Shown one piece after another: positions 45,221 through 57,844 of a DNA stretch of 64,000 nt. This DNA comes from Rutpela maculata (taxonomy: Eukaryota; Arthropoda; Insecta; Coleoptera; Cerambycidae), in the NCBI GenBank assembly GCA_936432065.2, contig OW386293.2:103685795-103749794 (forward strand), given 5' to 3'. Made by a program: the position numbers and the translations under genes. The number at the start of each line of letters is the position of its first letter. Position 1 is the first letter of the stretch. A model generated the notes under the pieces. It had not been told where the DNA came from. It searched no databases and saw nothing but the letters and a program-made list of their open reading frames with translations.

Positions 45221-46436
45221 TACAATTAATTATTTTTTATTTATTTGCTTTTATCATGATTAGAGAATATTATTTAGGTATTATGCAAATCACAACTTAC
45301 ACACTTTTTTATTTATTATGAAAATACCTACTTTCTGTATATTGTTGCCCTAATCTGGGCACGCTAATATACTAGTCAGGTAAATACTTTAAAACACTCA
45401 TTATTGGAGAATCAATCAGAACAACTACTCTTCTAGCTAATACTGACGAAGTATTGAATTACGTGATAGGATTCTTAGCATTTTAAAGAAAAAAAAATAT
45501 TGAAAATACTTAAATCATTTATTCAAAATTAATCATTCACACTTTTTTTATTTAATATGAAATTATCTACTTTCTCTATATTGGTGCCTGAATCGGATCA
45601 CGCTAATATACTACTTAGGAAAACACTTCAAAACACTCATCATTGGAAAACCAATCAAAACAACTACTCTTCTAGCTAATACTGACGAAGTATTGAATTA
45701 CATGATAGGATTCCTGGCATTTTACGCCAAAAAAATATATTGAAAGTACTTAAATTATTTATTGAAATTCAGTCATTCACAACAATTATTGAACCATACA
45801 TTCTATTTCAACTCTATAAAAGTTGCACAAGTTTTTTCGAACTCGTTAGTTCTCATCAGTAGAGTATAGAAACATTCATTCATTATTTACAAGCCTATTC
45901 TTGATTTATTTTTACAATTAATTATTTTTTATTTATTTGCTTTTATCATGATTAGAGAATATTATTTAGGTATTATGCAAATCACAACTTACACACTTTT
46001 TTATTTATTATAAAAATACCTACTTTCTGTATATTGTTGCCCTAATCTGGGCACGCTAATATACTAGTCAGGTAAATACTTTAAAACACTCATTATTGGA
46101 GAATCAATCAAAACAACTACTTTTCTAGCTAATACTGATGAAGTAGTGAATTACATGATAGGATTCTTAGCATTTTAAAGAAAAAAAAAATTGAAAATAC
46201 TTAAATCATTTATTCAAAATTAATCATTCACACTTTTTTATTTAATATGAAATTATCTACTTTCTGTATATTGGTGCCTGAATCGGATCACGCTAATATA
46301 CTACTTAGGAAACACTTCAAAACACTCATTATTGGAAAACCAATCAAAACAACTACTCTTCTAGCTAATACTGACGAAGTATTGAATTACATGATAGGAT
46401 TCCTGGCATTTTAAGGCAAAAAAATATATTGAAAAT
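45221..46436 (+). repeat. 692-bp repeat units in direct tandem (two units)
   Basis: TACAATTAATTATTTTTTAT starts units at 45221 and 45913 (period 692). Each unit holds two related ~240-bp subunits, one with CTGGGCACGCTAATATACTAG and one with CGGATCACGCTAATATACTA, then ~200 bp of unique sequence. The second unit is cut off at 46436 before its unique part. Confidence 0.85.
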
Positions 46437-47135
46437 ATAATATTCTCTAATCATGATAAAAGCAAATAAATAAAAAATAATTAATTGTAAAAATAAATCA
46501 AGAATAGGCTTGTAAATAATGAATGAATGTTTCTACTCTACTGATGAGAACTAACGAGTTCGAAAACACTTGTACAACTTTTCTAGAGTTGAAATAGAAT
46601 GTATGGTTCAATAATTGTTGTGAATGACTGAATTTCAATAAATAATTTAAGTATTTTCAATATATTTTTTTGCCTTAAAATGCCAGGAATCCTATCATGT
46701 AATTCAATACTTCGTCAGTATTAGCTAGAAGAGTAGTTGTTTTGTTTGGTTTTCCAATAATGAGTGTTTTGAAGTGTTTTCCTAAGTAGTATATTAGCGT
46801 GATCCGATTCAGGCACCAATATACAGAAAGTAGATAATTTCATATTGAATAAAAAAGTGTGAATGATTAATTTTGAATAAATGATTTAAGTATTTTCAAT
46901 ATTTTTTTTTCTTTAAAATGCTAAGAATCATATCATGTAATTCAATACTTCGTCAGTATTAGCTAGAAGAGTAGTTGTTTCGATTGATTCTCCAATAATG
47001 AGTGTTTTAAAGTATTTACCTGACTAGTATATTAGCGTGCCCAGATTAGGGCAACAATATACAGAAAGTAGGTATTTTCATAATAAATAAAAAAGTGTGT
47101 AAGTTGTGATTTGCATAATACCTAAATAATATTCT
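46437..47135 (-). repeat. inverted third unit of the 692-bp repeat
   Basis: Reverse complement of about 45250-45963, including the sequence across the unit junction (CATGATTAGAGAATATT at both ends). With the two direct units it forms a large imperfect palindrome. Confidence 0.85.
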
Positions 47136-47389
47136 CTAATCTACTTAATATTTATTCCATTCCATTTTAGGTAAGTAAAAATAGTTGGGATCCGAACATT
47201 TTAAAATATTTTTATGCAAAATTTTTCTCAATACATCCACCCAATATTCATGAAAGGGGAGAAGTAGGAAACAGATAGAAGGGAATGCAATAGAAGTTTC
47301 ACTAACTAATGTATTGAGATATGGCAGGTAGAATAAATCAATATCGGGTGGATATATCGAGAAAAGTTTTGCATAAAAATCTTTTATAT
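47136..47389. other. short imperfect inverted repeat
   Basis: CCATTTTAGGTAAGTAAA (47160) and TTTACCTAAAGTGAAATGG (47402) form an inverted pair, with TATCCACCCGATATT-like sequence inside. Confidence 0.5.
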
Positions 47390-47739
47390 TCCAAATATTT
47401 ATTTACCTAAAGTGAAATGGGATAAATATTAAGTAGATATAGTTTATAAATACATTTGTAATAATGTTATATTTGATTGATTGACTGGTTTACCAGCGTG
47501 CGGTAAGCATTGCTGCCATTCCCAGGGTTATACAGTTGGGCCTGCTACGTCCACGCTGGGTTGGATTAGAGTCATGCTTGTTGCCAGCGGCGAGAGCCAC
47601 ATGACGCATGGTACAGGAGTGGGGGATGGACAGTGTAGGTATTTGTGAATTGCGTTGCCGCATTGTGTTGTATTTAATGTTTATGCTCCTCTTTTTGTGT
47701 GTTTCTGCTGTTTGTGCTTCTTTTTTTATATTTCTGCTT

Positions 47740-48015
47740 CTACAAATCCTCTTCTTCTACTAAGTCTTCTGATTCCTCCGTTTCTGATTCTGGTAGAGTA
47801 TATATCGCAGCGATATCTTTGAGGAACTCATTTTTCCCCTCGCTTTTCTTTCTCAGTATGTTTGGTCCTTTAACAGTTTGTTCATGATCCTCTCGATGCA
47901 ACCACGTATAACGTGGTCTTCCTATTTTTAGTTTGCTGCTTTTCGGTGTTAACGCTTTCTTTAGTAGATGTGTTGGGTCCCTTCTTTGGACATGTCCCCA
48001 GTACTTCATTGCGTA
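47740..48015 (-). pseudogene. ORF remnant, WGHVQRR...GRPRY tail (copy in D1)
   Basis: Minus strand frame contains YAMKYWGHVQRRDPTHLLKK, GRPRYTWLHRED and an acidic end EESEDLVEEEDL. The WGHV.RR...GRPR..W pattern is common at the C-terminus of RTE/CR1-type retrotransposon proteins, but no RT is present. It differs at about four residues from the D2 copy. The frame upstream of 48015 belongs to inserted FB1-like sequence. Confidence 0.5.
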
Positions 48016-48017
48016 CA

Positions 48018-48300
48018 TTTCTGAGAAGAATACGAAGACGTCTTTCCAAATCCAATATGGCGGACTCCCAAAGATGGCGGGCCAGTTATTTTTTATGCAC
48101 CCCCACGATATGGATATCAAATGAAAAGGTTTTTCTGAGAAGAATACGAAAATAAAATGACGTCACACTAAATTCAATATGGCGGACAAAATTTTTTAGT
48201 TTTAACACTATAATTTTATCGTATAGTGTATTCGCTCATACGTTGCATTCTAAAAAATGGTGAAGGATTCGGTTTAAAATTAATTTCAAATTTAAAGTAA
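48018..48300. mobile_element. FB1-arm fragment
   Basis: GGCGGACTCCCAAAGATGGC, AAAATGACGTCACACTAAAT and GGTGAAGGATTCGGTTTAAA match the left arm of FB1 (about 14760-15230). One arm only. It ends in a tandem 36-bp duplication around TTTCAAATTTAAAGTAAG. Confidence 0.85.
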
Positions 48301-48387
48301 GTTTTAAATTAATTTCAAATTTAAAGTAAGTTTTAAATTGGATAGGAACGACGCAATAAATATATAAAACTAATTAAGGCGTAGCTA

Positions 48388-48790
48388 AAAATTTAAAAAT
48401 AAAATTAAATGAAAAAAAAACATTTTTAAAAACAAGCTTTTATTTAAATGCTCTAAAAAGAAGAAAATACGCTTTAAATTAAATCAAATCCGTCAATTTA
48501 TTACATTATACAATTTATATGATATAAAAGCTTGTCGCGAGATTTATCTGTGTAAATAAACAAGAATACAATATCTTGACACAAGTAATTCTAAGAAAAA
48601 ATGTATGTATTTCATAAAATAAATTTACACAGGTAAATCTCGCGACAAGCTTTTATATCACATAAATTGTATAATGTAATAATTTCATGGGTTTGATTTA
48701 ATTTAAGGTGTATTTTCTTCTTTTTGGAGTATTTAAATGAAAGCTTGTTTTTAAAAATGTTTCTTTTTAATTTTATTTTATTTTTAAGTT
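48388..48790. mobile_element. hairpin MITE-like element
   Basis: Arms 48388-48557 and 48627-48790 are inverted copies sharing AAAAACAAGCTTTTATTTAA-like and ATATAAAAGCTTGTCGCGAG sequence; the loop is ~70 bp. No target duplication assigned. Confidence 0.75.
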
Positions 48791-49909
48791 ACTGCCTGTT
48801 TTGTATCAGGGCCTGTTTATGGAATTCTTTAGATTGTCTACAAGTACATAAGACGTAAATAATTCAAGTAATAAAAATTGGCGACTTAGCTTGTTGTTGT
48901 CTTCATATACACTCCATTTCACTGATTTATTACTTCCTTAGTGGTTTTCGGTCCCGGGTCGTTTGTTTACACTCGTTTCTTTACGCACAGCACTGTACGT
49001 AAGTAACACTCTGTATTAGTTATTTTCAAAATATCAATTCTATTTCAACTTTGTTCTTTTGTTATGACACGCCGATTTACGCGGAATTTTTTGAGCTACA
49101 GTTCACCTAAGCTTTATCAAATTTAATGGAGTTTTACCCGGTATTTTCTCGTTTTAAGTGGAAGTGTTTCAGACGCACATCCGCTCTCTACGAAGACACA
49201 CTTCATCTTCATTTATAATAATGTTATATTTGTATACATAATAGCGCATTTGAAAAAGGTTCCTGACTGTTTTCCACTAAATAAATAAGTATTCTTTTAA
49301 GTTATTGGGACCAAAACAACCATTTTATGCTATCCATTTACTTTTATCAGATGGGCAAAAATTCGATCATTTTTACATTGTAGTTTCAAAATAAAGGATA
49401 ATATCTGCGAAAAGGGTTATAGAGGCACACTGATAAGAACATAAATGAAGGCGTCATTTATCGCAGTTTTGGCGTCGCGACATTGAGATATAATTATTTT
49501 ATGGCAGGAACTTCGAAATTGGTCTAGGTGTATGGTATTTTTAATTCTGAATATTTTTATAGAATACATTTTTTCCTTGAATTGAGTAATTTTTGAGTTA
49601 CTTCACTTCACGCTTTTAAAGCCGAATTCTACTTAATAGTAACATTAATCTAGTTGCCACGCCAATAACATTAAGAGTAAGAGAAATTTTTAAAGTTTGT
49701 GATATACATTTTGGACGGACACTTATAAATTTTTAGTGTAGATATAAGTTTTTTTTGCTTAAATTTAAAATCTCGACGATTCATGACATTCTAAGATGAA
49801 CTGGAGGAAATCTAATGTAAAGATGCCAGGAACTGAGGATAAGTGGTACTTATTTGATCCTCCTAAATTGCAAAAGAAAGAAATTTTAAATTTTATTTTC
49901 TATTTAAAT

Positions 49910-52205
49910 ATATATTCGAAATATTTATTTACCTAAAGTGAAATGGGATAAATATTAAGTAGGTATAGTTTATAAATACATTTGTAATAATGTTATATTT
50001 GATTGATTTGTTGATTTACCAGCGTGCGGTAAGCATTGCTGTCATTCCCATGGTTATACAGCTGGGCCTGCTACGTCCGCGCTGGGTTGGATTAGGGTCA
50101 TGCTTGTTGCCAGCAGCGACAGCCTCATGACGCCTGGTACAGGAGTGGGGGAGTGGGCAGTGTAGGTATTTGTGAATTGTGTTGCCGCATTGTGTTCGTG
50201 ATATTTAATGTTTATGCTCCTCTTTTTTTGTGTTTCTGCTGTTTGTGCTCCTTTTTTTAGATTTCTGCTTCTACAAATCCTCTTCTTCTACTAAGTCTTC
50301 TGATTCCTCCGTTTCTGATTCTGGTAGAGTATATATCGCTGCGATATCTTTGAGGAACTCATTTTTCCCCTCGCTTTTCTTTCCCAGTTTGTTTGGTCCT
50401 TTTACAGTTTGTTCATGATCCTCTCGATGCAACCACGCGTAACGTGGTCTTCCTATTTCTAGTTTGCTGCTTTTCGGTGTTAACGCTTTCTTTAGTAGAT
50501 GTGTTGGGTCCCTTCTTTGGACATGTCCCCAGTACTTCATTGCATACATTTCTATCCTTTCTCTGATTGTCTTCCTTTCTAGTAGTGTTGATGTTTTATG
50601 TCGCTGTTTTCGTCCTGTTGTTTTTGTGAGTAGTTGGAGGATGTACCTTTCACAAACTTCTTCTGTTGGCATGTTCTCGCTTTCTTATTGGTTGTTGGGG
50701 TATTATTATTGTCCTCCTTTTCAAGTCTGATATTGCTGCTATCGTCTCGTACCCACCCCAAAAGCCTCTTGCTTATTTTTTGCTTATTATTATTACGGTC
50801 CTAAACTTTTCATTAAATCTTCCTTAGCCATACCAGAGCATTACCAGATGTGAAGTATAAGCAGTCAGTAAAAAGGAAATTTTTTGAAGGATGTTTTTAT
50901 AGCATTCATGAGGTTTTTTTAAAAATTTTAATGGCACTGAAACCAAGCCAATGAGCAACAGTTTTATCCAAATTTTTATTATATTTTTAAATTGATTTAA
51001 TTTGACGCGGTGTACTGTTACCTTAATGGTACGCCCTTGGCTGGGTCATATATTTACTAGAAAAGAGTTATGTTTTGACTTATTTTTAAGTTACTACCTG
51101 ACTTGTGTCAGGGCCTGTTTATGAAATTCTTTAGACTGTCTACAAGTACATAAGACGTAAATAATTTAAATGGTAAAAAATTGGGGACTTAGCTTGTTGT
51201 TGCCTTCATATATACTCCATTTCACTGATTTATTACTTCCTTAGTAGTTTTCGGTCCCGGGTCGTTTGTTTACACTCGTTTCTTTACCCACAGCACGCTA
51301 CGGTTTTAACACTAAGTAACTCTGTATTAGTTATTTTCAAGATATTGATTCTATTTCAACTTTGTTGTTTTGTTATGAGACGCCGATTTACGCGGAATTT
51401 TTTGAGCTACAGTTCACCTAAGCTTTATCAAATTTAATGGAGTTTTGCCCGGTATTTTCGCGTTTTAAGTGGGAGTGTTTCAGATGCACATCCGCTCTCT
51501 ACGAAGACACACTTCATCTTCATTTATAATAATGTTATATTTGTATACATAATAGCGCATTTGAAAAAGGTTCCTGACTATTTTCCACTAAATAAGTATT
51601 CCTTTAAGTTATTTTGAGACCAAAACAACTATTTTATGCTATTGATTTACTTTTATTAGATAGGCAAAAATTCGATCATTTTTACATTGTAGTTTCAAAA
51701 TAAAGGATAATATCTGCGAAAAGGGACACTAATAAGAACATAAATGAAGGCGTCATTTGTTGCAGTTTTGGCGTCGCGACATTGAGAAATAATTATTTTA
51801 TGGCAGGAACTTTGAAATTGGTCTAGGTGTATGGTATTTTTAATTCTGAATATTTTTATAGAGTACATTTTTTCCTTGAATTGAGTAATTTTTGTGTAAC
51901 TTCACTTCACGATTTTAAAGCCGAATTCTACTTAATAGTAACATTAATCTAGTTGCCACGCCAATAACATTAAAAGTAAGAGAAATTTTTAAAGTTTGTG
52001 ATATACATTTTGGACGGACACATAAATTTTTAGTGTAGATATAAGTTTTTTTTTGCTTAAATTTAAAATCTCGACGTTTCATGACATTCTAAGATGAACT
52101 GGAGGAAATCTAATGTAAAGATGCCAGGAACTGAGGATAAGTAGTACTCATTTGATCCTCCTAAATTGCAAAAGAAAGAAATTTTAAATTTTATTTTCTA
52201 TTTCT
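49910..52205. repeat. duplicated block D2
   Basis: Second copy of D1. It keeps 50549-51074, which D1 lacks. The pair abuts almost directly (49905/49910), so this is a tandem duplication later modified by insertion into D1. Confidence 0.85.
50271..50672 (-). pseudogene. ORF, WGHVQRR...GRPRY tail (fuller copy in D2)
   Basis: The longer relative of the D1 ORF: 133 codons on the minus strand starting MPTEEVCERYILQLLTKTT, then RERIEMYAMKYWGHVQRRDP, KKALTPKSSKLEIGRPRYAW and the acidic end. The start codon lies in sequence missing from D1. The pattern suggests the C-terminal tail of a non-LTR retrotransposon polyprotein, or a captured derivative; no RT or endonuclease is adjacent. The frame is unbroken, and both copies keep it, which may reflect youth rather than selection. 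Confidence 0.45.
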
Positions 52206-52600
52206 ATTTTACTCTATTTAATTTATATCAATGATTTTTCTAATTTTCCACTTTATAATATTTTTCATAACATCAAATCATTACATTTAAACTTTTCCTA
52301 ATTTTATTTTTTTTAGTTTTTCATTTTTCGCCTTTTCTTATATTTATATAATCTTATCCAAATTTCTTTAACAGTTTAATAAATACTCACCGATTTTATT
52401 TCGCAAAGCATTACTATTTAAGGCAACAGACCTAAAAACCGCTGCCCAAGGAATCACTACTTCCACATCCAAATTTTCTATCCAGTCACTCACAACGAAA
52501 AAATTTTGTATGTGGAATTAATGGTTTATGGAATATTAATTTTAATAATACAATTTTTGAAATCCTCTACACCCATAAAACGATATTCCCACATCAGTAG

Positions 52601-55600
52601 TTCCAGGGATCTTGTTGCAATCAAGGTGAGCCTCAAGACTGGAAATGACAGAGTAGAGATTGTTTTTGGCTCTGTCTATCTTCCTTATGACTCACCAACT
52701 CCACCACCCTCTGCTGAGCTTGAGGAGTTGGTTCAATTTTGTACGAGTAAGCGGCTGCCTCTCATCATAGGATGTGACGCTAATGCGCACCACACTTGCT
52801 GGGGCAGCACGGGGGTTAATCCTAGAGGCAGTAGTTTACTACAGTACTTGTACACCACCGATTTAGAAATAGTAAATCGTGGAAATACACCCACCTTCGT
52901 TACTCAACGGAGGCAAGAGGTCATTGATATCACGTTGGGATCCAGACTCGCGATCCCACTGATTCAAAACTGGAAGGTTTCGACGGAACCTTCTCTGTCG
53001 GACCACCGTCATATCAGATTCAAACTGGACGTAGCTCCATCCCCAGAGGGCAGCTGGTACAGGAATCCCAAAGACACCGACTGGGACGCCTATAGGCGGG
53101 CCCTCTCGAGCAAATTAACAAGGGTTATTATACCCAGGAATACAGAGGAAATAGAATCCTCTGCTAAGCTTCTTAATGGAGCGATCACTGCCTCATATGA
53201 GAGTAGTTGTCCTCTTAAAAGAAGCAGGGTAGGCAAAAAAGTTCCCTGGTGGAACAGGGAGCTTCACAATCTACGTAAAGAGACACGCAGGCTCTTCAAT
53301 AGGGCAATGCGTACTCAGCTACCAGAGGACTGGGACAGCTATAAACGGTTCCAACGCCTCTACAAAAGCCATATTCGTAGCAACAAGAGGGCAGCCTGGA
53401 GGGATTTCTGCGAAAGTATAGAAGATCTTCCAGAAGCCGCAAGGCTCTGCAAAGCCCTCAAAAAAGACAGTCCGTCACGACTAGTGAACTTGAGGCTTCC
53501 CTCTGGTGGACTAACGACTACCACTGAGGAGTGCCTCAAGCATCTACTAGCAACTCATTTCCCCGAATCCGTAGTGGAGACGGAGGAAATGTCAGCCCAT
53601 CGGTCTCCCCGTGCTGCTGTTACGGCAGCGGATTGGAGGACGGCTTCAAGGGTGGTGACAGTGGAAAGAGTCAAGTGGGCTATTTCCACTTTTGATCCAT
53701 ACAAAAGTCCAGGACCGGATGGGGTGTTTCCGGCACTTCTTCAAGAAGGATCGGAGACCCTCATACGTCCTGTTTATCACCTGCTGAGAACCTGTCTGGC
53801 CACGGGGTATATTCCCGTACCCTGGAGAGCCGTCAAAGTGGTTTTCATACCAAAAGCAGGACGTATATCGTACGACACTGCCAAATCGTACAGAGCGATC
53901 AGCCTTACATCCTTCCTGCTCAAAACATTAGAGAGGTTGGTTGAAAGGTTTGTTAAAGACGGGGCACTGACCTCAGCGCCTCTGCATCTGTCGCAACACG
54001 CTTACCAGGCCGGGAAGTCAGTGGAGACGGCCCTTCACCCGATCGTTTCCAGGATCGAGAAGGTGCTGCACCACAAAGAACTTGCGGCCGGTGCTTTTCT
54101 TGACATCGAAGGAGCATTTGATAACACCTCCTTCGACTCGATCTGCGCCGCGGCTGCCTATCATGGTATCAATGACACCATCATTAGATGGTTGAGGGCC
54201 ATGTTGGCGGGAAGGCAAATTATAGCTGCCAATGAGGAAACGACAGTAAAAGTCTCAGTAAGGAGAGGATGTCCACAAGGAGGCGTCCTCTCCCCTCTGC
54301 TATGGAATCTCGTTCTCGATGGGCTACTCCAGGAACTCGAGAACGAGGACCTCTTTGCTCAAGGTTATGCAGATGACCTGGCAATTATCATCTCGGGAAA
54401 ATTCCCAAATACGGTTAGCGGACTCCTGCAAAGGGCCCTGCAGATCGTACAGAGATGGTGTAACGACCAGGGCCTTAGAGTCAACCCATCTAAGGCAGAA
54501 CTGGTAATCTTCACTAGGAGGCGCAGGCTAGACGGTTTCGTCGAACCTGTACTCTATGACACGACTCTAAGGATCTCCAGGTCAGTGAAGTATCTGGGTG
54601 TCATCCTGGACTCTAAGCTGACCTGGAAAGATCACATAGACAGACAAATACAAAGGGCCACTGCAACCCTCTGGGTCTGTAGAAGGACCTTTGGTAAAAC
54701 ATGGGGGTTAAACCCCAGGGTAACAATGTGGTACTATACTGTGATAGTTAGACCAATGATCACGTATGCTTCTGTTGTGTGGTGGCCTGCCGTAACCAGG
54801 CTATACATTCAACAGAAACTAACACAACTCCAAAGACTCGCCTGTTTGGGAGTCACAGGAGCAATACGCACGACCCCCACAGCAGCTCTGGAGGTCCTTC
54901 TGGATCTCGTGTCCCTTCACTTGGTGATTGAGGCCGAGGCTCGGAAAGCGGCCTACAGGCTGAGGTGTGGTGGTCAGTGGAAAACCGGAGGAGAACAATT
55001 AGGGCACACGAGGGTCCTTTCCGACGTGATAGGGACTCACTCACTTCTGGAGGCCAGGAGTGATGACATGGTGCCTTCCTTCTCCTTCTCGGAACCATTT
55101 GAGGTTGTCATCCCCAAAAGGGAAGACTGGAACCCACTCGAGGACATACTCAGGCCTGCCGATATCGTCTGGTTTACAGACGGATCGAGGTTTGAGGAAA
55201 GTGCTGGAGCAGGGATATACGGTGAAAGGCCCAGAGCTGAACTTTCTTATGCCCTGGGCAAATTCGCCACAGTATTCCAGACCGAGATCTTCGCTATTTT
55301 GGTCTGCGCACAGGAGAATATCCGAAGGAGATATTCCAACAAGCACATATATATATATGTAGCGATAGTCAAGCGGCCCTCAAGGCCCTTGCATCTGTAC
55401 GGACCAAGTCAATGTTGGTTCAAAACTGTAAACAGGCACTCTGTGAACTTGGCTCATCCAACTGGGTCAAGCTTCTCTGGGTGCCAGGACACAGCAACAT
55501 TGAGGGTAACGAACGGGCAGACGCTCTGGCCAGAGGGGGCTCTCAGAGACCTCTACTGGGTCCGGAGCCTGCTCTCGGCTACCCTAGATCAAGTGCCAAG

Positions 55601-56008
55601 AAGTCAGTAGAGAGCTGGACACGGTCCCAGTTCCGTGACTTCTGGGCCTCACACCCAGGACTCCGGCAAGCGAAGCTCTTAATCTTAGGGCCCTTGCCGA
55701 AGAGATCAGAACAAATCCTGCGACTAAGCAGGAAACAGGTCAGAATCGTGGTAAGTCTTTTGACTGGACACGGCTCTTTCAAAAAACACCTGCACACTAT
55801 AGGGGTGGCCGACAACCCCGACTGCAGGTTCTGCGGGGACGAGGAGGAGACTTCCATCCACGTCCTTACTTCCTGCCCTAATCTTATGAACTTGAGGCAC
55901 AAACACTTCGGCATTGGTTTTCCGGTGCTGGAGGAAATAAGGAATGCCCCTGTAGGACGGATTTTGGCCTTTGGGTTAGAATCCGGCCTAAATGGGGGAT
56001 TCCAATAA
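52601..56008 (+). pseudogene. endonuclease-RT-RNase H polyprotein, one frameshift
   Basis: The protein nicks target DNA and copies its own RNA into it. The open frame begins at TTG 52506, but its first 32 codons come from flanking repeat A; retrotransposon sequence starts at SRDL. Endonuclease part: IIGCDANAHHTCWGS and SLSDHRHI (about 52770-53015). RT: SPGPDGVFPALL, FLDIEGAFDN (catalytic Asp, ~54100), QGGVLSPLLWN, GYADDLAII (~54365), VKYLGVILDSKLTW. RNase H: FTDGSR (~55173), TEIFAI, then a shift in an AT run (55344-55358). The second frame (to 56008) supplies SDSQAAL, WVPGHSNIEGNERADALA and a CCHC motif CRFCGDEEETSIHVLTSC. Residues of all catalytic sites after the truncation are kept, so this is a recent copy. 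The clade (LOA, R1 or Nimb) is by eye. Confidence 0.88.
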
Positions 56009-56090
56009 ATTCATAGCGGCAGCACAATGGGCCACAAGGCCTGAGTGCGGCGACCCTTCGTCGCCCCGCTAAAAGAAGAAGAAGAAGAAG
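52601..56090 (+). mobile_element. LOA/R1-like non-LTR retrotransposon, 5'-truncated
   Basis: 3490 bp bounded on both sides by family A sequence. The 5' end is inside the endonuclease domain, so ORF1 and the N-terminal endonuclease residues are missing. The 3' end is a GAA-type tail (AAAAGAAGAAGAAGAAGAAG, 56071-56090) after a ~60-bp GC-rich UTR. No obvious target duplication at the junctions. Confidence 0.9.
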
Positions 56091-56640
56091 TGGGACGGGG
56101 GTGGTGATAGGAGGTTGTAGTGGGGGTGGCTGAAGTAAAAAAATATTTTGTGGTTTCTTGTACACACACTAAATCACATTTTTTTTCATCACCTTTAATA
56201 ATGGGGGTGGGGGTGGTAATGGGGGTGGCTAATTCCAAATTTTTTTTTGAGACCTTAGCTTCTCTTATATATACTAAATACCAATTTTATGGACTCTTGC
56301 CTGCTTGATTTACCTACTTACCCCAAATTTACCCCAATTTACCCCCCAACCCTTCGACGGACCAAGATGAAAATATAATCTAGTTCTAGATCTCGTTAAA
56401 GTACATATGTGTACCAAATTTCAAGTCGATATCTCAAACGGTTCCAGAGTAAACGTGCGCCCAAAAAAAGTTACAGACCGACAGACCGACGGACCGACAG
56501 ACCGACAGACAGAATTTTTTTTTTTCGCTCAAACTTAAAATCTCAACGTTTCATGATATTTTAAGCCTATTTGAACAATAAAAATTTTTAAAAATTTTTT
56601 TGTCGTTACTATAAATACTTCCACTGGATGTGGAAGTAAA

Positions 56641-57844
56641 ACTTACTTACACCACATATTGACCATTATAGACTAGAGAATATTTGTCAGTTATGAGTTT
56701 AAAACCAACGTAGGCATTTGTTTATGTAAAGAGATAAATAATACAAACCGTTCAAACAGAACAGCTGGCCGAGAAATCTGTCGCGTATCGATTCATTTTT
56801 AATAAGACGGACCAGAAGTATTTTCAATACTAAAAACCGAAGTCTAATTCAAATTACATTATTCCGAAGTTAAAACCTCTAGTCACTGTATTAGATTTTC
56901 ATCAGCAATCCAGATTTCAGCTTACGTGGATCACATTGTACATACTTTCCACTATATGAAAGTTCTCTGAATTTAATTTACTGCAAATTAAAAATATTTC
57001 CAACTAACAGTACCTACAATTTGCAAAGGTTTATTATGCGGGTCTATTATATTTCTTGTCACCGGCTTGGCCTGTCTCGGCGTTACTTTCGTGGAGCCAT
57101 AAACACACCCGCGAATCAAGCAACTTATCTGTCATCTGTCATGTCTTATTAACCGAGAGTCGTTCCCGCGACGAAAAATGACCGCATTTTAGCAGAATGG
57201 CAGGAATTGTAGATGAAGCGTAAAGGGGAACAATAAGTTTATTTAGGTGGGTAATGAAATTTTATATAGCCCGGACACGTCATGAGAAAATATGAGGTAA
57301 AATATAAAGTTCTTAACTATGAAAATGAAAAAATGTTGCAGCTGCAGACATTAAGGTAACTCTCGGCTGGTCTGACCATAAATATATCTGATGGTATTAG
57401 TGTAATGAGCATATTACTTTTGTTCAAGTATAAACTGAAATTATAACCACAAACAATTAAACTTACTTTATTTTAATATAGTGTCACTTGTATGGTGAAT
57501 AATAGTTATTTTTTCAACACCTACAGTATAGTCACAATTTTGTAACTGAAATCGCTCTTTAGCATTCTCTCTAATAATTAATTGAGATTCAAACCAAATA
57601 AATGTACCTACGATGCTATTATGAAATAGACAAGGAAAATATATAGTGATGTAAATAAAAGTATACAGACAGCTGCCAGCTTTCTAGTTGTAGAAAAGTC
57701 ATTTAACATTTTTTTTGTCAGTTACGTATAACTTCTCGAATAATTAGAAGTGTACAGGGTCCCGTCCGAGGCTGTTCCTATAATTTAATAAAAAGCTATC
57801 TTAGTAACAGGCGATAATATATTGCAATAAATAGTGAAAGGAGC
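56641..57844. other. intergenic, nothing recognised
   Basis: AT-rich, no frame or repeat end placed. Confidence 0.45.

Larger units (their letters stand above)
47390..49905. repeat. duplicated block D1
   Basis: 47390-48015 matches 49910-50548 and 48785-49905 matches 51075-52205, in the same order and orientation, at roughly 95% by eye. The part between (48016-48784) is FB1-related and hairpin sequence absent from D2. Confidence 0.85.
52441..56640 (+). repeat. repeat family A, copy A2, split by LOA-like element
   Basis: 52441-52600 and 56091-56640 match the two sides of A3 (60040-60686, inverted). The intact copy runs ...CCACATCGGTAGTGGGGTGG..., so the insertion lies between GTAG (52597-52600) and TGGG (56091). 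The right part has GACAGACCGACGGACC-type repeats (56483-56512) and ends ATGTGGAAGTAA. Confidence 0.85.

Noticed and set aside
55884..56308. Proline/leucine-rich ORFs after the LOA-like element
   Set aside because: They lie in the G-rich part of repeat A and the retrotransposon 3' UTR; they are shadows.
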